64,000 bases of DNA from NCBI RefSeq assembly GCF_026212465.1, contig NC_080058.1:22692109-22756108 (forward strand), in the 5' to 3' direction. The notes beneath the pieces were generated by a model that made no database searches, had not been told where the DNA came from, and worked only from the letters and a program-made list of their open reading frames with translations. Made by a program: the position numbers and the translations under genes. Within the stretch, counting starts at the first letter, position 1. Every line of letters starts with the position of its first letter. Source of the stretch: Amaranthus tricolor. Lineage: Eukaryota > Streptophyta > Magnoliopsida > Caryophyllales > Amaranthaceae. Shown here in pieces: positions 24,765-38,200 of this stretch.

Positions 24765-25924
24765 TGATGCAATTATGAAGAGCTCTCAATTCAATATCAA
24801 ATTAGGGCATAATTGCATCATGACATTGATAAAGCTCATTGAACCTCCATGTGCTAAACTTAATAAACATATTGGTCATGGCTGGGAGGAAGAAGAGAAA
24901 CTTCAAAATGAACTAAGTATGAACATGGAATCAAGGCAAGAGCAAGAAGAATCAAGGAGGAACCTCACAGCAAGACTCAAGCAAAACAGAAGGTTGTTCC
25001 ACAACTCACAAATAACAGAACCAACAAAGTATGGTTCTACCTGGCAGCCTACCTTGCGAATCATGGAACACCCAACTTGGTGCACGTATGAGCGAGGAAA
25101 CCCAAGGGTTGTCATCTCTAGACATGGAATATTAAGCCAACACTTAGAGCTAGCACGGAGTGTCCTCACAGAACCCACAAGAGCAGCTCCAAGGTCACGT
25201 GTTCGCCAACTGTTTGATAGTGGCTGATTTCAGAACACCAACCTGACGACCAGCCCACCTTGCGAGCATTGGAACGTCTAGCTTGGTGTGTGTATGAGCG
25301 TGGGGTTTCGAGGAATGGCATCTTTAGACATGGGAGAAGAGGCCAAGACTCAAGGAACACACAGAAAGTCTTCACAAAGCCCATGGGAACAACTACAAGG
25401 TCCCACACTCGTCAGTTCTGGACATAGGCTAAAATCAGAATACTTAGACTAATTTTCATGTTTCTGTTTTGAGTTGTATTATACACGTGTCTTAATAATA
25501 GGCTTGGAGTTAGTTAGTTTGATAGGCTCCTTAAAATAGCCGTTGATGATCCTCTATAAAAGGACATCATCATTGTATCATTCAGGCAGATTTGGTTTAT
25601 GAAAATTCATTCAAAGTAATTGGTGCAATTACAAACTTGAGTAATAACCTTTGTGAGTGAAGCAAGGGAGGTATTCAATCAATTCCACGAGGGTTAAGAG
25701 AGTGAATCTTAATCTTGAGTGTGAGGACGAGGCCAAGGACTGAGTGAAGGTCCATTTGTCTCCATCCACGACAAAGAACCATCCCCAAGGATTGTTCTTG
25801 TCACCCTACTGTTTTCATACAAAACAGGAGGTTTACTTGTTCTTTGTGTGTTACAAGTGGTCGTGGCATAAATCTTGAAGGCATTAAGCGGGTTCTTGGA
25901 TCAACCATCCCCATACTCGCATCA
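24765..25924 (+). repeat. Nested element 3' LTR (1160 bp)
   Basis: Near-identical to 20839-21997, with about 14 differences by eye including one single-base indel. The frame entering from the left stays open for about 154 codons inside the LTR, to TGA at 25225. Confidence 0.93.
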
Positions 25925-26167
25925 ACTTGGCAACCAAGGCTTCATTTTCCTTACATTGCATCCGCCATAGGATAAACATACAAGTCAGATCAAACGCATC
26001 AAACATACTCATCAGAAAATCAATAACTCCATTCTTGGCCTATCTGGGTTGTCTGTGCGTTTGTTTGGGAAGTATTGTGGGATTCTGAGTACACCATTGA
26101 TTAAGGTTGTTAAACCACGAGAATCATTGCATAACAAAGGCCACAATCAGCCTTTTGTTTTGCATCA
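25925..26167 (+). repeat. Partial LTR, subtype A (U5, right piece)
   Basis: Continues the interrupted LTR from 20838 and matches 14779-15024 with roughly eight substitutions, ending TTGCATCA. Its first five bases are the right ACTTG duplication. Satellite resumes at 26168 with the right TTGTT duplication. Confidence 0.92.
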
Positions 26168-27824
26168 TTGTTCATTCTTCATCGCTTATTCTTCAATGAT
26201 CATTGATCCATGTTCATTCTTCATCGGTCATTCATTATTGATCATTGATCCTTGTTCATTCTTCATCGTTCATTCATTATTGATCATTTATCCTTGTTCA
26301 TTCTTCATCGTTCATTCTTCATTGATCATTGAATCTTGTTCATTCTTCATCATTCATTCGTCAATGATCATTGATCCTTGTTCATTCTTCATCATTCATT
26401 CTTCGATGATCTTTAATCCTTGTTCATTCTTCATCGTTCATTCTTAATTGAAAATTCATCCATGTTAATTCTTCATCGTTCATTCTTTAATGATGATTGA
26501 TCCTTGTTCATTCTTCATCGTTCATACTTCAATGTTCATTGATCCTTGTTCATTCTTCATCGTTCATTGTTCATTGATCATTAATCCTTGTTCTTTCTTC
26601 ATCGTTCATTCTTTATTGATCATTGATCCTTGTTCATTCTTCATCGTTCATTCTTCAATGATCTTTGATCCTTGTTCATTCTTCATCATTCATTCTTCAT
26701 TGATCATTGATCCTTGTTCATTCTTACTCGTTCATTCTTCATTGATCATTCATCCTTGTTCATTCTTTATCGTTCATTCTTCAATGATGATTGATCCTTA
26801 TTCATTATTTATCGTTCAATCTTCATTGATCATTGATCCTTTTTCATTCTTCATCGTTCATTCTTCATTGAACATTCATCCATGTTCATTCTTCATCGTT
26901 CATTCTTTAATGATGATTGATCCTTGTTCATTCTTCATTGTTAATTCTTCAATGATCATTGATCCTTGTTCATTCTTCATCGTTCATTGTTCATTGATCA
27001 TTAATACTTGTTCTTTCTTCATCGTTCATTCTTCATTGATCATTGATCCTTGTTCATTCTTCTTCGTTCATTCTACATTGATCATTGATCCTTGTACATT
27101 CTTCATCGTTCATTCTTCTTTGATCATTCATCCTTGTTCATTCTTCATTGATCATTGATCCTTGTACATTCTTCATCGTTCATTCTTCAAGGATCATTGA
27201 TCCTTGTTCATTCTTCATCGTTCTTTCTTCATTGATCATTGATCCTTTTTCATGCTTCATCGTTCATTCTTCATCGATCATCGATCCTTTTTCATTCTTC
27301 ATCGTTCATTCTTCAATGCTCAATCATCCTTGTTCATTCTTCATCGTTCATTCTTCATTGATCATTGATCCTTGTTCATTCTTCATCGTTCATTCATTAT
27401 TGATCATTTATCCTTGTTCATTTTTCATCGTTCATTCTTCATTAACCATTGATCCTTGTTCATTCTTCATCGTTCATTCTTCATTGATCATTAATCCTTC
27501 TTTCATTCTTCATCGTTCATTCTTCATTGATCATTGATCCTTGTTCATTCTTCATCGTTCATTCTTCATTGATCATTGATCCTTGTTAATTCTTACTCGT
27601 TCATTCTTCATTGATCATTCATCCTTGTTCATTCTTCATTGATCATTGATCCTTGTTCATTCTTCATCGTTCATTCTTCAATGATCAATCATCCTTGTAC
27701 ATTCTTCATTGTTTATTCTTCATTGATCATCGATCCTTGTTCATTCTTCATCGCTCATTGTCATTGATCATTGATCCTTGTTCATTATTCATCGTTCATT
27801 CATTATTGATCATTTATCCTTGTT

Positions 27825-30800
27825 CATTCTTCATCGTTCATTCTTCATTGATCATTGATTCTTGTTCATTCTTCATCGTTCATTCGTCAATGATCATTGA
27901 TTCTTGTTCATTCTTCATCGTTCATTCTTCGATGATCATTGATCCTTGTTCATTCTTCATCGTTCATTCTTCATTGAACATTCATCCATGTTCATTCTTC
28001 ATCGTTCATTCTTTAATGACGATTGATCCTTGTTCATTCTTCATCGTTCATTCTTCAATGATCATTGATCCTTTTTCATTCTTCATCGTTCATTGTTCAT
28101 TGATCATTAATCCTTGTTCTTTGTTCATCGTTCATTCTTCATTGATCATTGATCCTTGTTCATTCTTCTACGTTCATTCTACATTGATCATTGATCCTTG
28201 TACATTCTTCATCGTTCTTTCTTCTTTGATCATTCATCCTTGTTCATTCTTCATTGATCATTGATCCTTGTACATTCATCATGGTTCATTCTTCATAGAT
28301 CATTAATCCTTGTTCATTCTTCATCGTTCATTCTTCATTGATCATTGATCGTTTTTCATGTTTCATCGTTCATTCTTTATCGATCATCGATCCTTGTTCA
28401 TTCTTCATCGTTCATTCTTCAATGCTCAATTATCCTTGTTCATTCGTCATCATTCATTCTTCATTGATCATTGATCCTTGTTCATTCTTCATCGTTCATT
28501 CATTATTGATCATTTATCCTTGTTCATTCTTCATCGTTCATTCTTCATTAACCATTGATCCTTGTTCATTCTTCATCGTTCATTCTTCATTGATCATTAA
28601 TACTTCTTTCATTCTTCATCGTTCATTCTTCATTGATCATTGATCATTGTTCATTCTTCATTATTCGTTAATCATTGATCAAGTATCCTTGTTCATTCTT
28701 CATCGTTCATTCTTCATTTATCATTGATCCTTCTTCATTCTTACTCGTTCATTCTTCATTGATCATTCATCCTTGTTCATTCTTCATTGTTCATTCTTCA
28801 TTGATCATTGACCCTTGTTCATTCTTCATCGTTCATTCTTTAATGATCCATCATCCTTGTACATTCTTCATCGTTCATTCTTCAATGATCATTGATCCTT
28901 GTTCATGCTTCATCGTTCATTCTTCATTGATCATCGATCCTTTTTCATTCTTCATCGTTGATTCTTCAATGATCAATGATCCTTGTTCATTCGTCATCGT
29001 TCATTCTTCATTGATCATTGATCCTTGTTCATTCTTCATCTTTGTTTCTTCAATGATCATTGATCTTTATTCATTCTTCATCGTTCATTCTTCAATGATC
29101 ATTGATCCTTGTTCATTCTTCATCGTTCATTCTTCAATAATCATTGATCCTTGTTCATTCTTCTACGTTCATTCTACATTGATCATTGATCCTTGTACAT
29201 TCTTCATCGTTCTTTCTTCTTTGATCATTCATCCTTGTTCATTCTTCATTGATCATTGATCCTTGTACATTCATCATGGTTCATTCTTCATATATCATTA
29301 ATCCTTGTTCATTCTTCATCGTTCATTCTTCATTGATCATTGATCCTTTTTCATGCTTCATCGTTCATTCTTTATCGATCATCGATCCTTGTTCATTCTT
29401 CATCGTTCATTCTTCAATGCTCAATTATCCTTGTTCATTCTTCATCATTCATTCTTCATTGATCATTGATCCTTGTTCATTCTTCATCGTTCATTCATTA
29501 TTGATCATTTATCCTTGTTCATTCTTCATCGTTCATTCTTCATTAACCATTGATCCTTGTTCATTCTTCATCGTTCATTCTTCATTGATCATTAATACTT
29601 CTTGCATTCTTCATCGTTCATTCTTCATTGATCATTGATCATTGTTCATTCTTCATTATTCGTTAATCATTGATCAAGTATCCTTGTTCATTCTTCATCG
29701 TTCATTCTTCATTTATCATTGATCCTTCTTCATTCTTACTCGTTCATTCTTCATTGATCATTCATCCTTGTTCATTATTCATTGTTCATTCTTCATTGAT
29801 CATTGACCCTTGTTTATTCTTCATCGTTCATTCTTTAATGATCCATCATCCTTGTACATTCTTCATCGTTCATTCTTCAATGATCATTGATCCTTGTTCA
29901 TGCTTCATCGTTCATTCTTTATTGATCATCGATCCTTGTTCATTCTTCATCGTTGATTCTTCAATGATCAATGATCGTTGTTCATTCGTCATCGTTCATT
30001 CTTCATTGATCATTGATCCTTGTTCATTCTTCATCTTTGTTTCTTCAATGATCATTGATCTTTATTCATTCTTCATCGTTCATTCTTCAATGATCATTGA
30101 TCCTTGTTCATTCTTCATCGTTCATTCTTCAATAATCATTGATCCTTGTTCATTCTTCATCGTTCATTCTTCAATGATCATTGATCCTTGTGCATTCTTC
30201 ATCGTTCATAGTTCATTGATCATTGATCCTTGTTCATTCTTCATCGTTCATTCTTCATTCACCATTGATCCTTGTTTATTCTTCATCGTTCATTCTTCAT
30301 TGATCATTGATCCTTGTTCATTCTTCATCGTTTATTCTTCTTTGATCATTCATCCTTGTTCATTCTTCATCGTTCATTCTTCATTGATCATTGATCCTTG
30401 TTCATTCTTCATCGTTCATTCTTCAAAGATCATTGATCCTTGTTTATTCTTCATCGTTCATTCTTCATTGATCATTGATCCTTGTTCATTCTTCATCGTT
30501 CATTCTTTATTGATCATTGATCCTTGTTCATTCTTTATCGTTCATTATTCAATGATCTTTGATCCTTGTTCATTCTTCATCATTCATTCTTCATTGATCA
30601 TTGATCCTTGTTCATTCTTAGTCGTTCATTCTTCATTGATCAATCATCCTTGTTCATTCTTCATCGTTCATTCTTCAATGATCATTGATCCTTGTTCATT
30701 CTTTATCGTTCAATCTTCATTGATCATTGATCCTTGTTCATTCTTCATCGTTCATTCTTCGTTGAACATTCACCCATGTTCATTCTTCATCATTCATTCT

Positions 30801-33800
30801 TTAATGATGATTGATCCTTGTTCATTCATCAATGTTCATTCTTCAATGATCATTGATCCTCGTTCATTCTTCATCGTTCATTGTTCATTGATCATTAATC
30901 CTTGTTCTTTCTTCATTGTTCATTCTTCATTGATCATTGATCCTTGTTCATTCTTCATCGTTCATTCTTCATTGATCATTGATCCTTGTTCATGCTTCAT
31001 CGTTCATTCTTCATTGATCATCGATCCTTGTTCATTCTTCATCATTCATTCTTCAATGATCAATGATCCTTGTTCATTCTTCATCGTTCATTCTTCAATG
31101 ATCATTGATCCTTGTGCATTCTTCATCGTTCATTGTTCATTGATCATTGATCCTTGTTCATTCTTCATCGTTCATTCTTCATTCATCATTGATCCTTGTT
31201 CATTCTTCATCGTTCATTCTTCATTGATCATTGATCCTTGTTCATTCTTCATCGTTCATTCTTCTTTGATCATTCATCCTTATTCATTCTTCATTGATCA
31301 TTAATCCTTGTTCATTCTTTATCGTTCATTCTTCAAAGATCATTGATCCTTGTTCATTCTTCATCGTTCATTCTTCATTGATCATTGATCCTTGTTCATT
31401 CTTCATCGTTCATTCTTAATTGATCATTGATCCTTTTTCATGCTTCATCGTTCATTCTTCATCGATCATCGATCCTTGTTCATTCTTCATCGTTCATTCT
31501 TCAATGCTCAATCATCCTTGTTCATTCTTCATCGTTCATTCTTCATTGATCATTGATTCTTGTTCATTCTTCATCGTTCATTCGTCAATGATCATTGATT
31601 CTTGTTCATTCTTCATCGTTCATTCTTCGATGATCATTGATCCTTGTTCATTCTTCATCGTTCATTCTTCATTGAACATTCATCCATGTTCATTCTTCAT
31701 CGTTCATTCTTTAATGACGATTGATCCTTATTCATTCTTCATCGTTCATTCTTCAATGATCATTGATCCTTTTTCATTCTTCATCGTTCATTGTTCATTG
31801 ATCATTAATCCTTGTTCTTTGTTCATCGTTCATTCTTCATTGATCATTGATCCTTGTTCATTCTTCTACGTTCATTCTACATTGATCATTGATCCTTGTA
31901 CATTCTTCATCGTTGTTTCTTCTTTGATCATTCATCCATGTTCATTCTTCATTGATCATTGATCCTTGTACATTCATCATGGTTCATTCTTCATAGATCA
32001 TTAATCCTTGTTCATTCTTCATCGTTCATTCTTCATTGATCATTGATCCTTTTTCATGCTTCATCGTTCATTCTTTATCGATCATCGATCCTTGTTCATT
32101 CTTCATCGTTCATTCTTCAATGCTCAATTATCCTTGTTCATTCGTCATCATTCATTCTTCATTGATCATTGATCCTTGTTCATTCTTCATCGTTCATTCA
32201 TTATTGATCATTTATCCTTGTTCATTCTTCATCGTTCATTCTTCATTAACCATTGATCCTTGTTCATTCTTCATCGTTCATTCTTCATTGATCATTAATA
32301 CTTCTTTCATTCTTCATCGTTCATTCTTCATTGATCATTGATCATTGTTCATTCTTCATTATTCGTTAATCATTGATCAAGTATCCTTGTTCATTCTTCA
32401 TCGTTCATTCTTCATTTATCATTGATCCTTCTTCATTCTTACTCGTTCATTCTTCATTGATCATTCATCCTTGTTCATTCTTCATTGTTCATTCTTCATT
32501 GATTATTGACCCTTGTTCATTCTTCATCGTTCATTCTTTAATGATCCATCATCCTTGTACATTCTTCATCGTTCATTCTTCAATGATCATTGATCCTTGT
32601 TCATGCTTCATCGTTCATTCTTCATTGATCATCGATCCTTTTTCATTCTTCATCGTTGATTCTTCAATGATCAATGATCCTTGTTCATTCGTCATCGTTC
32701 ATTCTTCATTGATCATTGATCCTTGTTCATTCTTCATCTTTGTTTCTTCAATGATCATTGATCTTTATTCATTCTTCATCGTTCATTCTTCAATGATCAT
32801 TGATCCTTGTTCATTCTTTATCGTTCATTCTTCAATAATCATTGATCCTTGTTCATTCTTCTACGTTCATTCTACATTGATCATTGATCCTTGTACATTC
32901 TTCATCGTTCTTTCTTCTTTGATCATTCATCCTTGTTCATTCTTCATTGATCATTGATCCTTGTACATTCATCATGGTTCATTCTTCATATATCATTAAT
33001 CCTTGTTCATTCTTCATCGTTCATTCTTCATTGATCATTGATCCTTTTTCATGCTTCATCGTTCATCCTTTATCGATCATCGATCCTTGTTCATTCTTCA
33101 TCGTTCATTCTTCAATGCTCAATTATCCTTGTTCATTCTTCATCATTCATTCTTCATTGATCATTGATCCTTGTTCATTCTTCATCGTTCATTCATTATT
33201 GATCATTTATCCTTGTTCATTCTTCATCGTTCATTCTTCATTAACCATTGATCCTTGTTCATTCTTCATCGTTCATTCTTCATTGATCATTAATACTTCT
33301 TGCATTCTTCATCGTTCATTCTTCATTGATCATTGATCATTGTTCATTCTTCATTATTCGTTAATCATTGATCAAGTATCCTTGTTCATTCTTCATCGTT
33401 CATTCTTCATTTATCATTGATCCTTCTTCATTCTTACTCGTTCATTCTTCATTGATCATTCATCCTTGTTCATTCTTCATTGTTCATTCTTCATTGATCA
33501 TTGACCCTTGTTCATTCTTCATCGTTCATTCTTTAATGATCCATCATCCTTGTACATTCTTCATCGTTCATTCTTCAATGATCATTGATCCTTGTTCATG
33601 CTTCATCGTTCATTCTTTATTGATCATCGATCCTTGTTTATTCTTCATTGTTGATTCTTCAATGATCAATGATCCTTGTTCATTCGTCATCGTTCATTCT
33701 TCATTGATCATTGATCCTTGTTCATTCTTCATCTTTGTTTCTTCAATGATCATTGATCTTTATTCATTCTTCATCGTTCATTCTTCAATGATCATTGATC

Positions 33801-35230
33801 CTTGTTCATTCTTCATCGTTCATTCTTCAATAATCATTGATCCTTGTTCATTCTTCATCGTTCATTCTTCAATGATCATTGATCCTTGTGCATTCTTCAT
33901 CGTTCATAGTTCATTGATCATTGATCCTTGTTCATTCTTCATCGTTCATTCTTCATTCACCATTGATCCTTGTTTATTCTTCATCGTTCATTCTTCATTG
34001 ATCATTGATCCTTGTTCATTCTTCATCGTTTATTCTTCTTTGATCATTCATCCTTGTTCGTTCTTCATCGTTCATTCTTCATTGATCATTGATCCTTGTT
34101 CATTCTTCATCGTTCATTCTTCAAAGATCATTGATCCTTGTTTATTCTTCATCGTTCATTCTTCATTGATCATTGATCCTTGTTCATTCTTCATCGTTCA
34201 TTCTTTATTGATCATTGATCCTTGTTTATTCTTTATCGTTCATTATTCAATGATCTTTGATCCTTGTTCATTCTTCATCATTCATTCTTCATTGATCATT
34301 GATCCTTGTTCATTCTTAGTCGTTCATTCTTCATTGATCATTCATCCTTGTTCATTCTTCATCGTTCATTCTTCAATGATCATTGATCCTTGTTCATTCT
34401 TTATCGTTCAATCTTCATTGATCATTGATCCTTGTTCATTCTTCATCGTTCATTCTTCGTTGAACATTCACCCATGTTCATTCTTCATCGTTCATTCTTT
34501 AATGATGATTGATCCTTGTTCATTCTTCAATGTTCATTCTTCAATGATCATTGATCCTTGTTCATTCTTCATCGTTCATTGTTCATTGATCATTAATCCT
34601 TGTTCTTTCTTCATTGTTCATTCTTCATTGATCATTGATCCTTGTTCATTCTTCATCGTTCATTCTTCATTGATCATTGATTCTTGTTCATGCTTCATCG
34701 TTCATTCTTCATTGATCATCGATCCTTGTTCATTCTTCATCGTTCATTCTTCAATGATCAATGATCCTTGTTCATTCTTCATCGTTCATTCTTCATTGAT
34801 CATTGATCCTTGTTCATTCATCATCTTTCATTCTTCAATGATCTTTGATCCTTGTTCATTCTTCATCGTTCATTCTTCATTGAACATTCATCCTTGTTCA
34901 TTCTTCATCGTTCATTCTTCAATGATGATTGATCCTTGTTCATTCTTCATCGTTCATTCTTCAATGATCATTGATCCTTGTGCATTCTTCATCGTTCATT
35001 GTTCATTGATCATTGATCCTTGTTCATTCTTCATCGTTCATTCTTCATTCATCATTGATCCTTGTTCATTCTTCATCGTTCATTCTTCATTGATCATTGA
35101 TCCTTGTTCATTCTTCATCGTTCATTCTTCTTTGATCATTCATCCTTATTCATTCTTCATTGATCATTAATCCTTGTTCATTCTTTATCGTTCATTCTTC
35201 AAAGATCATTGATCCTTGTTCATTCTTCAT
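27825..35230 (+). repeat. Higher-order repeat C, two copies offset by 3698 bp
   Basis: The segment from about 27825 to 31360 recurs at about 31523-35230 with an offset of 3698 bp. Marker monomers pair at 28264/31962, 28675/32373, 29249/32947 and 29670/33368. The second copy gains 168 bp (four monomers) near 34790. Within each copy a 995-bp direct repeat is visible (28675 to 29670; 32373 to 33368). Edges are approximate. Confidence 0.85.
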
Positions 35231-35242
35231 CGTTCATTCTTC

Positions 35243-38200
35243 ATTAACCATTGATCCTTGTTCATTCTTCATCGTTCATTCTTCATTGATCATTAATACT
35301 TCTTGCATTCTTCATCGTTCATTCTTCATTGATCATTGATCATTGTTCATTCTTCATTATTCGTTAATCATTGATCAAGTATCCTTGTTCATTCTTCATC
35401 GTTCATTCTTCATTTATCATTGATCCTTCTTCATTCTTACTCGTTCATTCTTCATTGATCATTCATCCTTGTTCATTCTTCATTGTTCATTCTTCATTGA
35501 TCATTGACCCTTGTTCATTCTTCATCGTTCATTCTTTAATGATCCATCATCCTTGTACATTCTTCATCGTTCATTCTTCAATGATCATTGATCCTTGTTC
35601 ATGCTTCATCGTTCATTCTTTATTGATCATCGATCCTTGTTCATTCTTCATCGTTGATTCTTCAATGATCAATGATCCTTGTTCATTCGTCATCGTTCAT
35701 TCTTCATTGATCATTGATCCTTGTTCATTCTTCATCTTTGTTTCTTCAATGATCATTGATCTTTATTCATTCTTCATCGTTCATTATTCAATGATCATTG
35801 ATCCTTGTTCATTCTTCATCGTTCATTCTTCAATAATCATTGATCCTTGTTCATTCTTCATCGTTCATTCTTCAATGATCATTGATCCTTGTGCATTCTT
35901 CATCGTTCATAGTTCATTGATCATTGATCCTTGTTCATTCTTCATCGTTCATTCTTCATTCACCATTGATCCTTGTTTATTCTTCATCGTTCATTCTTCA
36001 TTGATCATTGATGCTTGTTCATTCTTCATCGTTTATTCTTCTTTGATCATTCATCCTTGTTCATTCTTCATCGTTCATTCTTCATTGATCATTGATCCTT
36101 GTTCATTCTTCATCGTTCATTCTTCAAAGATCATTGATCCTTGTTTATTCTTCATCGTTCATTCTTCATTGATCATTGATCATTGATCCTTGTTCATTCT
36201 TCATCGTTCATTCTTTATTGATCATTGATCCTTGTTTATTCTTTATCGTTCATTATTCAATGATCTTTGATCCTTGTTCATTCTTCATCATTCATTCTTC
36301 ATTGATCATTGATCCTTGTTCATTCTTAGTCGTTATTCTTCATTGATCATTCATCCTTGTTCATTCTTCATCGTTCATTCTTCAATGATCATTGATCCTT
36401 GTTCATTCTTTATCGTTCAATCTTCATTGATCATTGATCCTTGTTCATTCTTCATCGTTCATTCTTCGTTGAACATTCACCCATGTTCATTCTTCATCGT
36501 TCATTCTTTAATGATGATTGATCCTTGTTCATTCTTCAATGTTCATTCTTCAATGATCATTGATCCTTGTTCATTCTTCATCGTTCATTGTTCATTGATC
36601 ATTAATCCTTGTTCTTTCTTCATTGTTCATTCTTCATTGATCATTGATCCTTGTTCATTCTTCATCGTTCATTCTTCATTGATCATTGATCCTTGTTCAT
36701 GCTTCATCGTTCATTCTTCATTGATCATCGATCCTTGTTCATTCTTCATCGTTCATTCTTCAATGATCAATGATCCTTGTTCATTCTTCATCATTCATTC
36801 TTCATTGATCATTGATGCTTGTTCATTCATCATCTTTCATTCTTCAATGATCTTTGATCCTTGTTCATTCTTCATCGTTCATTCTTCATTGAACATTCAT
36901 CCTTGTTCATTCTTCATCGTTCATTCTTCAATGATGATTGATCCTTGTTCATTCTTCATCGTTCATTCTTCAATGATCATTGATCCTTGTGCATTCTTCA
37001 TCGTTCATTGTTCATTGATCATTGATCCTTGTTCATTCTTCATCGTTCATTCTTCATTCATCATTGATCCTTATTCATTCTTCATTGATCATTAATCCTT
37101 GTTCATTCTTTATCGTTCATTCTTCAAAGATCATTGATCCTTGTTCATTCTTCATCGTTCATTCTTCATTAACCATTGATCCTTGTTCATTCTTCATCGT
37201 TCATTCTTCATTGATCATTAATACTTCTTGCATTCTTCATCGTTCATTCTTCATTGATCATTGATCATTGTTCATTCTTCATTATTCGTTAATCATTGAT
37301 CAAGTATCCTTGTTCATTCTTCATCGTTCATTCTTCATTTATCATTGATCCTTCTTCATTCTTACTCGTTCATTCTTCATTGATCATTCATCCTTGTTCA
37401 TTCTTCATTGTTCATTCTTCATTGATCATTGACCCTTGTTCATTCTTCATCGTTCATTCTTTAATGATCCATCATCCTTGTACATTCTTCATCGTTCATT
37501 CTTCAATGATCATTGATCCTTGTTCATGCTTCATCGTTCATTCTTTATTGATCATCGATCCTTGTTCATTCTTCATCGTTGATTCTTCAATGATCAATGA
37601 TCCTTGTTCATTCGTCATCGTTCATTCTTCATTGATCATTGATCCTTGTTCATTCTTCATCTTTGTTTCTTCAATGATCATTGATCTTTATTCATTCTTC
37701 ATCGTTCATTCTTCAATGATCATTGATCCTTGTTCATTCTTCATCGTTCATTCTTCAATAATCATTGATCCTTGTTCATTCTTCATCGTTCATTCTTCAA
37801 TGATCATTGATCCTTGTGCATTCTTCATCGTTCATAGTTCATTGATCATTGATCCTTGTTCATTCTTCATCGTTCATTCTTCATTCACCATTGATCCTTG
37901 TTTATTCTTCATCGTTCATTCTTCATTGATCATTGATCCTTGTTCATTCTTCATCGTTTATTCTTCTTTGATCATTCATCCTTGTTCATTCTTCATCGTT
38001 CATTCTTCATTGATCATTGATCCTTGTTCATTCTTCATCGTTCATTCTTCAAAGATCATTGATCCTTGTTTATTCTTCGTCGTTCATTCTTCATTGATCA
38101 TTGATCATTGATCCTTGTTCATTCTTCATCGTTCATTCTTTATTGATCATTGATCCTTGTTTATTCTTTATCGTTCATTATTCAATGATCTTTGATCCTT

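Larger units (their letters stand above)
20839..25924 (+). mobile_element. Nested non-autonomous LTR retrotransposon (5086 bp)
   Basis: Complete element with LTRs of 1159 and 1160 bp, TG...CA ends, tRNA-Met primer site, polypurine tract and 5-bp duplication ACTTG, inserted in the partial LTR. Its 2.77-kb interior has no protease, reverse transcriptase or integrase. It contains a long leader, a truncated gag and a repeat-bearing open frame. The LTRs differ at about 14 positions by eye (about 1.2%), so it is a young insertion. The gag remnant and pol-end sequence (ELRTILFKEGG against ELRTILPQEGG in the outer element) show it is a deletion derivative of a related family, probably mobilised in trans. 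Confidence 0.92.
14076..26167 (+). mobile_element. Compound nest of Ty3/gypsy LTR retrotransposons in the satellite
   Basis: A 12.1-kb insertion flanked by the 5-bp duplication TTGTT. From left to right it holds a full 5' LTR, tRNA-Met primer site, gag, protease, reverse transcriptase, RNase H, integrase, polypurine tract, a full 3' LTR of another subtype, and the R-U5 half of an LTR of the first subtype. That half is split by a second complete LTR element. The coding parts carry stops and frameshifts, so the outer element is dead. The satellite monomer is continuous across the insertion when one duplication is discounted. Confidence 0.92.
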
